In this document: positions 31,737-39,071 of the stretch, piece after piece | Layout of the letters: every line of letters starts with the position of its first letter | Position numbering within the stretch: position 1 is the first letter of the stretch | Assembly: GCF_012223425.1 (NCBI RefSeq) | Contig: NZ_CP038799.1 | Location: forward strand, 4,448,249-4,512,248 | Source: Mycolicibacterium frederiksbergense | Lineage (GTDB): Bacteria > Actinomycetota > Actinomycetes > Mycobacteriales > Mycobacteriaceae | Direction of reading: 5' to 3' | Length of the DNA stretch: 64,000 nt | Made by a program: the position numbers and the translations under genes | The notes under the pieces: model-generated | What the model saw: only the letters and a program-made list of their open reading frames with translations | What the model was told of the DNA's origin: nothing | The model's database searches: none

Positions 31737-32030
31737 TCAGACGTCGCTGGTGGTGTACCGCGTCTTGACCGGAGGTGCGGTCAGCAACGCGGGCACCTCG
31801 GTGAGCTTGCCTTCGCCGGCCCGGAAGGCGCGGTAAGCCTCATCGTGTTCGACGGACTCCCAGAGTTCGTAGATCAGCCAGTGGCCCTCGTCGGTCTCGT
31901 CGACGAGGACATCGGTGCCCAGATTGCCGGGGAACGCCCGGGTATCGGCGAGGGCCCGGCGGAAGATGTCGCGCGCGTCGGCGACGGATTCGGGCTTGAT
32001 CTTCAGTTCGAGGACAACGGTGACCGGCAT
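31737..32030 (-). CDS. Antibiotic biosynthesis monooxygenase (ABM/YgiN) domain protein
   Basis: A 97-residue protein of the dimeric ferredoxin-like ABM fold. It starts MPVTVVLELKIKPESVADARDIFRRALADTRAFPGN and continues with DVLVDETDEGHWLIYELWESVEHDEAYRAFR, the conserved core with Trp and His. Such proteins act as cofactor-free monooxygenases or heme/quinone-handling enzymes. ATG 32030 matches the family start; the frame is open to 32057, where it would overlap the phytochrome gene stop by 4 bases. It lies directly downstream of the phytochrome-phosphatase on the same strand (23 bp) and may be in its transcript. Confidence 0.82.
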   Translation of the reverse strand: MPVTVVLELKIKPESVADARDIFRRALADTRAFPGNLGTDVLVDETDEGHWLIYELWESVEHDEAYRAFRAGEGKLTEVPALLTAPPVKTRYTTSDV

Positions 32031-32053
32031 GGACGACAACATACCGCCGCGCG

Positions 32054-34306
32054 TCACAGGCGTTGCAGCGTGATGACGGTGACGTCATCGTCGGTCTCGC
32101 TGGATGCCAGTGCATTCGAGATACCCGACGCGGACAGATCACCGGCCTGGCCGAGCACGCCGGCCAGCCTGTCGATCCCGTCGTCGATCGTCGAGTCGCG
32201 TCGCTCCACCAGGCCGTCGGAGAACATCACCAGGCCCTGGCCGTGATCGAGGGTGAAGGTGCTCGGCACGTACTGCACACCCCGCACACCGATCGGCGGG
32301 GACAGCTGCACCGGTGCCTGCTCGACCACCGGGCCGGTGCGATAGGGCATCAGATGCCCGGCCGAGGCCGCCTCCACCTGACCGGAATCCAGATCGACCC
32401 GGGCGGCGATCACCGTCGCGAACGTCCGGGGCATCAGATGCAGGCTGAACGCATTGAGCTGACTCAATGCCTGAGCCGGTGTGGCCCCGGCGAACAGCTG
32501 TGAGCGCAATGCACCCCGCAGTTGTGCCATCGCCCCGGCGGCGGGCAAGCCATGGCCGGCGACATCACCGAGCAGCGCGATGAGCCGTCCGTCCGGGAGC
32601 TGGAAAGCGTCATACCAATCGCCGCCCACCCGGCCGCCGGCGGCGGGACGGTAGTCCGCCGACAGCTCCCAGCCGGGGATGAACGGCAACGAGGCGGGCT
32701 GCAGGCTGCGCTGCAGCATCTCGGCGGCCCGCAGCGCCCCGCGGGTGCGGCGGTACAGCTCCTCGACGAGGTGGCGGCGCAGTGTCTCGGCGGTCTCGAG
32801 CTGGATGGGTCCCCAGGGCTCACCGCATCCTTGGACCACCTCGCGCCAGCGTTCGAAAGACTTGCGCGGACTGAGCCGGACCCCGTCACCCTGCTGCACC
32901 GCGATGGCCTTGTTGTGCGGGTCACCGCCCCAGTCCACCGCCCGCAATGCCTCCTGGCGGAACCAGATGATGTATTGCTCGTCGGGCAGATTCAACGCCA
33001 GAGCACCCGCCGCGACACCGGGATCCAGTCCGGGGAGATCGTCGGCCAGGCATTCGGAGGAGGCGATTTCCGTACCGGCGCCCCGCGCCCAACCCACGAC
33101 CTGTGCCACCACCTCTGCGGTCGGCACGGCCCCCAGTTCGTGGTACTCGCCGCCGAGGCTGACCGCCACGCCGGCGGCGGGCAGCAGGTCCAGCAGGCTG
33201 GGGGAGCGCAGCAGTGCCGACGCGACGGATTCACGCTCGTCCAGTGTTGCCGCGGTCACGTGGGCGAGCATGGACTGGGCTGCCAGGCGCTCGCGCAACT
33301 GGTCGTCGTCGAACCGGTCGATGAGGCGCAAGGACAGTGTGGAACCGAGGAATTCGGCGGCGGCCCGGGCGCCGTACGGCGGCAGGTGCGGCCCGGCGTA
33401 GTGGTGGCACGCGATCAATCCCCAGAGCCGGCCGTGGCGCAGCAGCGAAATCGACATCGACGCACGCACACCCATGTTCTGCAGGTATTCGATGTGGATC
33501 GGCGAGACGCTGCGCAGGGTGGCGTGCGTGAGATCCAGTGGCGTGCCGCTGTCCGGGTCCATCGTCGGCACCAGCGGCGCCGGCGTGTAATCGACATCGG
33601 AGATCAGGCGCAACCAGCTCTTCTCGTACATCGCGCGGGCCTGCGCCGGGATGTCGCTGGCCGGATAGTGCAGGCCGAGAAAGGAATTGAGGTCGTCGCG
33701 TTTGCTTTCGGCAACGACTTCGCCGTTGTAGTCACGGTCGTAGCGGTACACCATCACCCGGTCGAACCCGGTGAGATCGCGGATCGCACGGGCGGTGGTC
33801 TCGTAGAGCTCGCCCATGGACGAGGCCCGGTTGAGTTCCTCGACCGAGTTGCGCACCGCCTGATAGGTGTTCGGGAAGGAGAACGGCCGTTCCCCGTAGG
33901 CGATTTCGAGCTCGACCAGCAGCACGCCGCCAGGTTCACGATGCATCAACGCATCGAACGGCCGGGACCGGCCGTCAACGGTGAGCTCCAACTCCAGCGG
34001 ATTACGTTGTCGCAGATCGCCGAACGCCGCCGCCGACTGCTGGACCCGGGCGGCCTGCGCGGTACCGATCAGCGCCGACAGGTGCCGGCCCAGAACGTCG
34101 TCGACGGCCACGCCGAGCAGATCGGCGACGTTGGCGCTGACCTGGCGGATCTCGAAGTCGGGCTCGCGGACGACGGCGAGCACTCCGCGCGGCTGGATGC
34201 TGCCCGGGATGTGGATCGGCTCGCGCGCGCAGTTGTCGAGATCGATGGGCGTGCCGGCCGGCAGCAGATCGTCGGCGGCGGCGCCGTCGGTAGTGTCACG
34301 CGACAT
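32054..34306 (-). CDS. Bacteriophytochrome with SpoIIE/PP2C phosphatase output
   Basis: A 750-residue red/far-red photoreceptor. Order: PAS2 (about 20-125), GAF (140-315), PHY (325-495), a helical linker (510-540), and a PP2C/SpoIIE phosphatase (545-750) in place of a histidine kinase. The biliverdin-binding Cys is Cys26 in NCAREPIHIPGSIQP. The pocket is complete: PASDIP with Asp208, His271 and Tyr274 in PIHIEYLQNMG, ACHH at 299-302. The PHY tongue has WGGDPHNKA and PRKSFERW. Phosphatase metal residues are present: GGDWYD, GDVAGHG, FSDGLVE and DDDVT. ATG 34306 has GGGGGTGG upstream; the open frame continues 23 codons without need. It is cytoplasmic. It is divergent from a STAS anti-anti-sigma gene, its likely substrate. 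A heme oxygenase for biliverdin is not in the window. Confidence 0.92.
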   Translation of the reverse strand: MSRDTTDGAAADDLLPAGTPIDLDNCAREPIHIPGSIQPRGVLAVVREPDFEIRQVSANVADLLGVAVDDVLGRHLSALIGTAQAARVQQSAAAFGDLRQRNPLELELTVDGRSRPFDALMHREPGGVLLVELEIAYGERPFSFPNTYQAVRNSVEELNRASSMGELYETTARAIRDLTGFDRVMVYRYDRDYNGEVVAESKRDDLNSFLGLHYPASDIPAQARAMYEKSWLRLISDVDYTPAPLVPTMDPDSGTPLDLTHATLRSVSPIHIEYLQNMGVRASMSISLLRHGRLWGLIACHHYAGPHLPPYGARAAAEFLGSTLSLRLIDRFDDDQLRERLAAQSMLAHVTAATLDERESVASALLRSPSLLDLLPAAGVAVSLGGEYHELGAVPTAEVVAQVVGWARGAGTEIASSECLADDLPGLDPGVAAGALALNLPDEQYIIWFRQEALRAVDWGGDPHNKAIAVQQGDGVRLSPRKSFERWREVVQGCGEPWGPIQLETAETLRRHLVEELYRRTRGALRAAEMLQRSLQPASLPFIPGWELSADYRPAAGGRVGGDWYDAFQLPDGRLIALLGDVAGHGLPAAGAMAQLRGALRSQLFAGATPAQALSQLNAFSLHLMPRTFATVIAARVDLDSGQVEAASAGHLMPYRTGPVVEQAPVQLSPPIGVRGVQYVPSTFTLDHGQGLVMFSDGLVERRDSTIDDGIDRLAGVLGQAGDLSASGISNALASSETDDDVTVITLQRL

Positions 34307-34487
34307 TGGTCCACCCCCAGGTTGCGGTCCTGACTTCCCGTCTCGAGAGTGCCAGGCCACCCCTTGTCTGGTCACACCGACGTGGCGGTTGCCGTAAGCT
34401 CAAGATCAGTAAGCGTTCTAACTTGCCCGGTTGAGCCACAGCCCGCGAGACATTGCGCGCCGAATCTACGCTTCCGCGAGGTATTCG

Positions 34488-34865
34488 ATGACTCAGCAAT
34501 TCGTATCCGGTCCGTCGTCGTTGGTATGCACCGAGACGTGGCACGCCACGACCGTGGTGATCAGCTGCTCCGGCGTGGTTGACATGCTCACCGCTCCGCA
34601 CATGGGCCAGCTCATCGCGACGGCCCTGGACAAGCGACCGTCGATGGTGATCATCGACCTGACCGAGACCACCATGTTCGCGTCCTGCGGTATGTCGCTG
34701 CTGGTCGAGACGAAGGAAAAGCTGTCCGAGGACGCGTCGCTGGTCGTCGTCGCCGACGGGCCCATCACCCGGCGTCCGCTGGAACTGGTCGGGCTGTCGG
34801 CGTTCCTCACGCTGCGCTCCACACTGGCTGAAGCGCTCGGGGAAGTGTCGGTCGCCGAGGGCTGA
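34488..34865 (+). CDS. STAS-domain anti-anti-sigma factor
   Basis: A 125-residue single STAS domain of the SpoIIAA/RsbV type. The family core is PSMVIIDLTETTMFASCGMSLLVETKEK: the phosphorylated Ser of FMD-S-SG is kept as the Ser of FASCG, while the Asp before it is Ala and the next Ser is Cys. In the partner switch, the unphosphorylated form would bind an anti-sigma kinase and free a sigma factor. The ATG at 34488 has GAGGT 5 bases upstream; the frame is open earlier. It is divergent from the phytochrome-phosphatase (181 bp apart), which probably dephosphorylates it. No anti-sigma kinase gene lies nearby. Confidence 0.87.
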   Translation: MTQQFVSGPSSLVCTETWHATTVVISCSGVVDMLTAPHMGQLIATALDKRPSMVIIDLTETTMFASCGMSLLVETKEKLSEDASLVVVADGPITRRPLELVGLSAFLTLRSTLAEALGEVSVAEG

Positions 34866-34898
34866 GACACCCGCACGCGCTTCGTGCACGATGACCCC

Positions 34899-35642
34899 AT
34901 GACTGTCGTATTCGTGCATGGGAACCCGGAGACGAATGCCATCTGGGGGCCGTTGATCGATGCCCTCGGGCGTGACGATGTCGTCACCCTGTCCCCGCCC
35001 GGGTTCGGTGCGCCGCTGCCGGATGGATTCGACCCCACCTACCTGGCCTACCGGGACTGGCTGGAACAGGAACTCGAACGGATCGAGGGGCCCATCGACC
35101 TGGTCGGTCACGACTGGGGCGGCGGGCATGTCGTCAACGTCGTCATGCACCGCCCCGAACTGGTCCGGAGCTGGGTCAGCGATATCGTCGGCGTCTTCGA
35201 TCCCGAGTACGTCTGGCACGACATGGCGCAGATCTGGCAGACGCCGGAGGTCGGCGAGCAGTACGTCGTGGCCATGATGGCCGGAACTGCCGAGGAGCGG
35301 ATCGCGGCGGTGGCCGCCATGGGTATCGGACCCGAGATCGCACCGGCCCTGGTGGCGGCGCAGAACGCCGACATGGGCGCGGCGATCCTGCGGCTGTACC
35401 GCTCGGCGGCCCAGCCTGTGCTCGCCAAGGCGGGAGGCGCACTCGAAAACGCCGCAGCTCGTCCCGGGCTGGCCATCCTTGCCACCGAAGACCACTTCGT
35501 GGGTTCCGACGAGATCAGGCGCCGGGCGGCGGGCCGTGCCGGTGCCCGCACCGAGGTCCTCGACGGACTGGGGCACTGGTGGATGATCGAGGATCCGGCC
35601 CGCGGCGCCGAGGTGCTGACAAGCTTCTGGGCCGCCCTCTGA
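34899..35642 (+). CDS. Alpha/beta hydrolase, haloalkane dehalogenase/epoxide hydrolase-like
   Basis: A 247-residue alpha/beta hydrolase: oxyanion motif FVHGNPET (residues 5-12), nucleophile elbow GHDWGGGHV with Asp as nucleophile, a cap region (about 110-180), and a catalytic His in GLGHWWMIEDPA. An Asp nucleophile with HGNPET and GHDWGG is the pattern of haloalkane dehalogenases and epoxide hydrolases; substrate unknown. No signal peptide. ATG 34899; the frame is open from a GTG at 34884. It starts 34 bases after the STAS gene on the same strand, so the two may share a transcript. Confidence 0.84.
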   Translation: MTVVFVHGNPETNAIWGPLIDALGRDDVVTLSPPGFGAPLPDGFDPTYLAYRDWLEQELERIEGPIDLVGHDWGGGHVVNVVMHRPELVRSWVSDIVGVFDPEYVWHDMAQIWQTPEVGEQYVVAMMAGTAEERIAAVAAMGIGPEIAPALVAAQNADMGAAILRLYRSAAQPVLAKAGGALENAAARPGLAILATEDHFVGSDEIRRRAAGRAGARTEVLDGLGHWWMIEDPARGAEVLTSFWAAL

Positions 35643-35689
35643 CGCTCGGCGAATAGGAACTCGGGGCCTGGTCGCCGTACCCTTGCGCG

Positions 35690-37114
35690 GTGACTGCGAT
35701 CGATCCGGACAAGCTGCGCGCCTGCCTTCAGGTGCTGGCCGAGGTCGAATCGCTGCCGCCCGAGCACCCCGACGCGGTCGCCGTCCGACGCGCCACCGCC
35801 GGCATCTTCAAGTCGGTGCGCAAGGCGCGCAGGCACGCCAAACGCGACGCGGTGGCCGAGGCCGACAAGGCCGTCATCGCCGCGACGGCCACCGGGGCGC
35901 CCGGGCGTATCGACGACGAGACCGCCGGCCTGCCGCTGGTGTCGTCGGTGACCGGTGCCTCCGCGGGAACCCTGCTGCGGTCGCGGGCCTGCTACATCTG
36001 CAAGAAGCAGCACACCGTCGTCGACGCCTTCTACCACCAGCTGTGTCCGGAGTGCGCGGCGTTCAGCCATGCCAAACGCGATGCTCGCACCGATCTCACC
36101 GGCCGCACCGCGCTGCTGACCGGCGGGCGCGCCAAGATCGGCATGTACATCGCGTTGCGCCTGCTGCGCGACGGCGCGCACACCACCATCACCACCCGAT
36201 TCCCGAATGACGCGGTGCGGCGCTTCGCCGCCATGGAAGACAGCGCCGACTGGCTGCACCGGCTGCGGATCATCGGCATCGATCTGCGTGACCCCGCCCA
36301 GGTGGTGGCGCTGGCGGACACGGTGGCCGCCCACGGCCCGCTGGACATCCTGATCAACAACGCCGCCCAGACGGTGCGCCGGGCGCCCGGCTCCTATTCG
36401 GCACTCGTCGAGGCCGAACGCAGCGCGCCGCCGGAGCTGGCACATGTCGACGTGGTGACCTTCGACCGGGTCAGCGACGCGCACCCGGCGGCACTGGCGG
36501 GCAGCCTCGCCGACCACCAGACCCCGCACGCCCTGACCGAGCTGGCCCTGACCGCCCGCAGCGCCTCACCGGAACGGATCGCCGCGGGCACCGCCATCGA
36601 TGCCGGCGGGCTGCTGCCCGACACGGCGCCGATCAACAGCTGGACCCAGCGGGTGCACGAGGTCGATGCGATGGAGCTGCTGGAGGTGCAGCTGTGCAAC
36701 CAGACCGCGCCGTTCATCCTGGTCAGCCGCCTGCGCCCGGCGATGGCCGCCTCACCGGCCCGGCGCAAGTACGTCGTCAACGTCTCGGCGATGGAGGGCC
36801 AGTTCGGCCGCCGCTACAAGGGGCCCGGGCACCCGCACACCAACATGGCCAAGGCCGCGTTGAACATGCTCACCCGCACCAGCTCCGCGGAGATGCTGGA
36901 GCAGGACGGCATCCTGATGACCGCCGTGGATACCGGTTGGATCACCGATGAGCGTCCGCACCCGACCAAACTGCGCCTGGCCGAGGAGGGCTTCCATGCC
37001 CCGCTCGATCTGGTCGACGGCGCCGCCCGCGTCTACGACCCGATCGTGCGCGGTGAGGCCGGCGAGGACCTGCACGGCTGTTTCCTGAAGGATTACGCGC
37101 CCAGCGAGTGGTAG
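35690..37114 (+). CDS. Atypical SDR with N-terminal zinc-ribbon-like extension
   Basis: A 474-residue protein. Residues 1-95 are a helical, basic extension (SVRKARRHAKRD). Residues 101-122 carry two Cys pairs (CYIC, CPEC), a zinc-ribbon pattern. An SDR domain follows from 137. Its cofactor loop TGGRAKIG (144-151) and NNAAQT are present, and the catalytic Ser may be NVSAMEG. At the Tyr-x3-Lys site it reads H-T-N-M-A-K, so Tyr appears replaced by Thr. The C-terminus is GCFLKDYAPSEW. It is probably cytoplasmic; substrate unknown. The GTG start is inferred from the family-like N-terminus. Its last 32 coding bases recur at 38444, beyond the Fic gene. Confidence 0.82.
   Translation: MTAIDPDKLRACLQVLAEVESLPPEHPDAVAVRRATAGIFKSVRKARRHAKRDAVAEADKAVIAATATGAPGRIDDETAGLPLVSSVTGASAGTLLRSRACYICKKQHTVVDAFYHQLCPECAAFSHAKRDARTDLTGRTALLTGGRAKIGMYIALRLLRDGAHTTITTRFPNDAVRRFAAMEDSADWLHRLRIIGIDLRDPAQVVALADTVAAHGPLDILINNAAQTVRRAPGSYSALVEAERSAPPELAHVDVVTFDRVSDAHPAALAGSLADHQTPHALTELALTARSASPERIAAGTAIDAGGLLPDTAPINSWTQRVHEVDAMELLEVQLCNQTAPFILVSRLRPAMAASPARRKYVVNVSAMEGQFGRRYKGPGHPHTNMAKAALNMLTRTSSAEMLEQDGILMTAVDTGWITDERPHPTKLRLAEEGFHAPLDLVDGAARVYDPIVRGEAGEDLHGCFLKDYAPSEW
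37077..37108 (+). repeat. Direct repeat, copy 1 (3' end of the SDR gene)
   Basis: The last 32 coding bases of the atypical SDR (encoding GCFLKDYAPSE) match 38444-38475 at 29 of 32 positions. The Fic gene and its control region lie between. Copy 1 is in the intact gene. Confidence 0.85.
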
Positions 37115-37129
37115 CTGGGCCACTGTTCA

Positions 37130-37186
37130 CGAGATTGCAGATATCGCGTGGAAGTGCGAGTGGCTCGCGCAGAAACAGCAATCTCG
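37130..37186. terminator. Inverted repeat after the SDR gene
   Basis: Outer arms CGAGATTGC (37130-37138) and GCAATCTCG (37178-37186) match perfectly, and an inner stem GCGAG-TGG-CTCGC lies at 37156-37168. It starts 15 bases past the SDR stop and lacks a T tract; probably it ends that transcript before the Fic promoter. Confidence 0.5.
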
Positions 37187-37226
37187 CGGTCCAGGGGCTC
37201 GCCACAACTGAAGTCCACCCTGCCCA

Positions 37227-37258
37227 TTAACTTCACTTAGCTCGATAAGTGAAGTTAA
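37227..37258. promoter_or_regulatory. Palindromic operator upstream of the Fic gene
   Basis: A perfect 13-base inverted repeat, TTAACTTCACTTA-N6-TAAGTGAAGTTAA, ends 9 bases before the Fic ATG. The half-site core ACTTCACTT recurs once more inside the first codons (37269-37277). This is the shape of an operator overlapping a promoter or ribosome site. The Fic protein has a C-terminal winged-helix domain and could repress itself here. Confidence 0.65.
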
Positions 37259-37267
37259 AGTATCTCG

Positions 37268-38440
37268 ATGACTTCACTTCGTCCCATCGCCCACGAGGAC
37301 GTTTGTTGGGAACCGCAGGGGATGAGGTACTCGCGCGTCGCGCGGCCGAGGTACGGCACTTATCACCCCTGCGTGCCGGTCGCCATTGCAGACCTGGCAC
37401 TCGACTTGCCGCCGTCGGTGCTCGTCGAGGCTGAGTCGGCCAGCCGCGAGATCGCACGGTTTGACGCCGAGCTCGGCGGCGAGATCGCACCGTTTGCTTC
37501 AGTGTTGCTGCGGTCGGAATCCGCCGCGAGCTCGCAGATCGAGAACCTGACCGCATCGGCACGCGCGATCGGCGAGGCCGAGCTGCCCGGCGGCAAAGCC
37601 AAGCGCAACGCGGCAATGGTCGTCGCCAACACCGCGGCGATGCGGGCGGCGGTCGCACTGTCCGATACCGTCGACGCCGAGGCTGTCCGGGCGATGCACC
37701 GTGCGTTGATGATCAACGATCCGAGTCACACGCCGGGCGAATTCCGCACCGAGCCGGTGTGGATCGGCGGCGGGTCGACTCCCATCGGCGCGACATTTGT
37801 CGGCCCGCGCCATGAGTTGGTCCCCGGGGCGATCGACGATCTGGTCGCTTTCGCGCAGCGCGCTGACCTTCCCGCGCTGCCGCAGATAGCAGTGAGCCAC
37901 GCACAGTTCGAGACCATTCACCCCTTCACCGACGGCAACGGCCGCACGGGTCGCGCCTTGGTGCAAGCGATGCTGCGCAACAAAGGTCTGTCGCGTCAGG
38001 TCACGGTGCCGGTCTCAGCCGGGTTGCTGGCCGACACCGATGGGTATTTCGCCGCCTTGACGAGCTACCGCGAGGGCGATGCCGCCCCCATTGTCGGGCG
38101 GTTCTCGCAGGCCACGGTCCTGGCCATCGCCAACGGACGACAGTTGGTTGACGAACTGCGTGACATCCGGGAAACCTGGAACGACGTGATCACCGCACGT
38201 GCCGACTCCGCGGTCTGGAAGGTCGCAGATTTGTTGACCCGTCGCCCGGTTGTGAATGCCGCGTTGCTCGCGCAGGAGCTGGGCATCGAGTCCACCAACG
38301 CACACCGCTACCTCAACCCGCTCACCGAGGCGGGAATCCTCGTCGAGTCAACGAATGGAGCTCGGAACCGGGTGTGGCGTTCTCCCGACGTACTTGCCGC
38401 GCTCGACGCCTTCGCCGAACGCGCCGGCCGGCGCGGCTGA
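37268..38440 (+). CDS. Class II Fic protein with C-terminal winged helix
   Basis: A 390-residue Fic-domain enzyme. The Fic motif HPFTDGNGRTGR is intact, with His218. That predicts AMP transfer, or another nucleotide transfer, to a target hydroxyl. Ahead of it, residues 88-93 read SSQIEN, the S/T-x3-E-G/N inhibitory motif; in class II proteins this Glu blocks ATP binding. An N-terminal DUF4172-like part (about 1-70) and a C-terminal winged-helix (about 318-385, with AQELGIESTNAHRYLNPLTEAGIL) flank it. The target is unknown. There is no separate antitoxin. The gene is flanked by diverged copies of the SDR 3' end, so it was probably inserted there. Confidence 0.9.
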   Translation: MTSLRPIAHEDVCWEPQGMRYSRVARPRYGTYHPCVPVAIADLALDLPPSVLVEAESASREIARFDAELGGEIAPFASVLLRSESAASSQIENLTASARAIGEAELPGGKAKRNAAMVVANTAAMRAAVALSDTVDAEAVRAMHRALMINDPSHTPGEFRTEPVWIGGGSTPIGATFVGPRHELVPGAIDDLVAFAQRADLPALPQIAVSHAQFETIHPFTDGNGRTGRALVQAMLRNKGLSRQVTVPVSAGLLADTDGYFAALTSYREGDAAPIVGRFSQATVLAIANGRQLVDELRDIRETWNDVITARADSAVWKVADLLTRRPVVNAALLAQELGIESTNAHRYLNPLTEAGILVESTNGARNRVWRSPDVLAALDAFAERAGRRG

Positions 38441-38443
38441 TCA

Positions 38444-38475
38444 GCTGTTTCCTCAAGGACTGCGCGCCCAGCGAG
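38444..38475 (+). repeat. Direct repeat, copy 2 (SDR 3'-end remnant)
   Basis: Starting 4 bases after the Fic stop, this 32-base stretch would encode CFLKDCAPSE in the frame matching the SDR end, with three substitutions against copy 1 and no stop after it. It is not attached to any gene, so it is a leftover of a second SDR 3' end. Confidence 0.8.
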
Positions 38476-38552
38476 GCCATCGGGGTTTGTCGGACCGACG
38501 CGCTACGGTGCACTCAAGAACGAGAAGCACACGGCAATTGATCGAAATGTAG

Positions 38553-38625
38553 TACCCCCGACAGGATTCGAACCTGCAACCGACCGGGTAGAAACCGGAT
38601 GCGCTATCCGTTGCGCCACGGGGGC
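38553..38625 (-). tRNA. tRNA-Arg (anticodon TCT)
   Basis: The minus strand starts GCCCCCGTGGCGCAACGGA, has anticodon loop TTTCTAC with anticodon TCT (reads AGA), a T arm with GGTTCGAATCC, and ends CGGGGGT plus discriminator A. The first acceptor pair is G-T. CCA is not encoded. It lies between the Fic insertion and a nuclease remnant, a usual place for integration. Confidence 0.95.
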
Positions 38626-38724
38626 AAGTCGGACCACCGTAATCTACACCGCGGCGATGTCTTTGAAGAAACGGATGCGCACGACGTGGGCTGCTCGCAC
38701 CGCATTCGACGAAATGGGCGATCA

Positions 38725-38973
38725 GTGGTTCGACATCACACCAAAGACAAGGGCGACCTCGGTGTCGCCAAAGCACACGCCGACCTGGTGAGCAAGGGGT
38801 TCTACGTGCTTTTCCCGACTACCGAGCACGCGCCGTTCGACCTCGTTGCGTACGCGGACGGTGCGTTTCACCGGGTCCAGGTGAAATATCGGTCGGCGCG
38901 TGGAGGCGCCGTCCACCTCAACCTCCGATCCACATCTGAAGCCGCGATGAATTCCGACGTCGCCGCCGGATGA
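38725..38973 (+). CDS. Truncated PD-(D/E)XK endonuclease (group I intron-associated type)
   Basis: An 82-residue frame from GTG 38725. It reads HHTKDKGDLGVAKAHADLVSKG, then APFDLVAYADG and HRVQVKYRSARGG, which are the alpha/beta core and the D...QxK active site of the PDDEXK_5 family. Members are usually about 130-150 residues; here a stop comes right after LNLRSTSEAAMNSDVAAG, so the C-terminal part is missing. No good ribosome site is seen. It starts 100 bases from tRNA-Arg. Probably a decaying remnant of a mobile or homing element; a short functional protein is possible. Confidence 0.6.
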   Translation: MVRHHTKDKGDLGVAKAHADLVSKGFYVLFPTTEHAPFDLVAYADGAFHRVQVKYRSARGGAVHLNLRSTSEAAMNSDVAAG

Positions 38974-39071
38974 CAGCTACGAAAGCTGCGTCGCACCCCG
39001 GCGCCGCCGACTAGCGTGGACGCTGCACGGTGACCGCTGGTGGAGCGCCGCGCAGGAGGAGAGTTCGCGCG

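Noticed and set aside
32522..34333. A 603-residue plus-strand frame opposite the phytochrome gene
   Set aside because: No domain; the minus strand explains the region completely.
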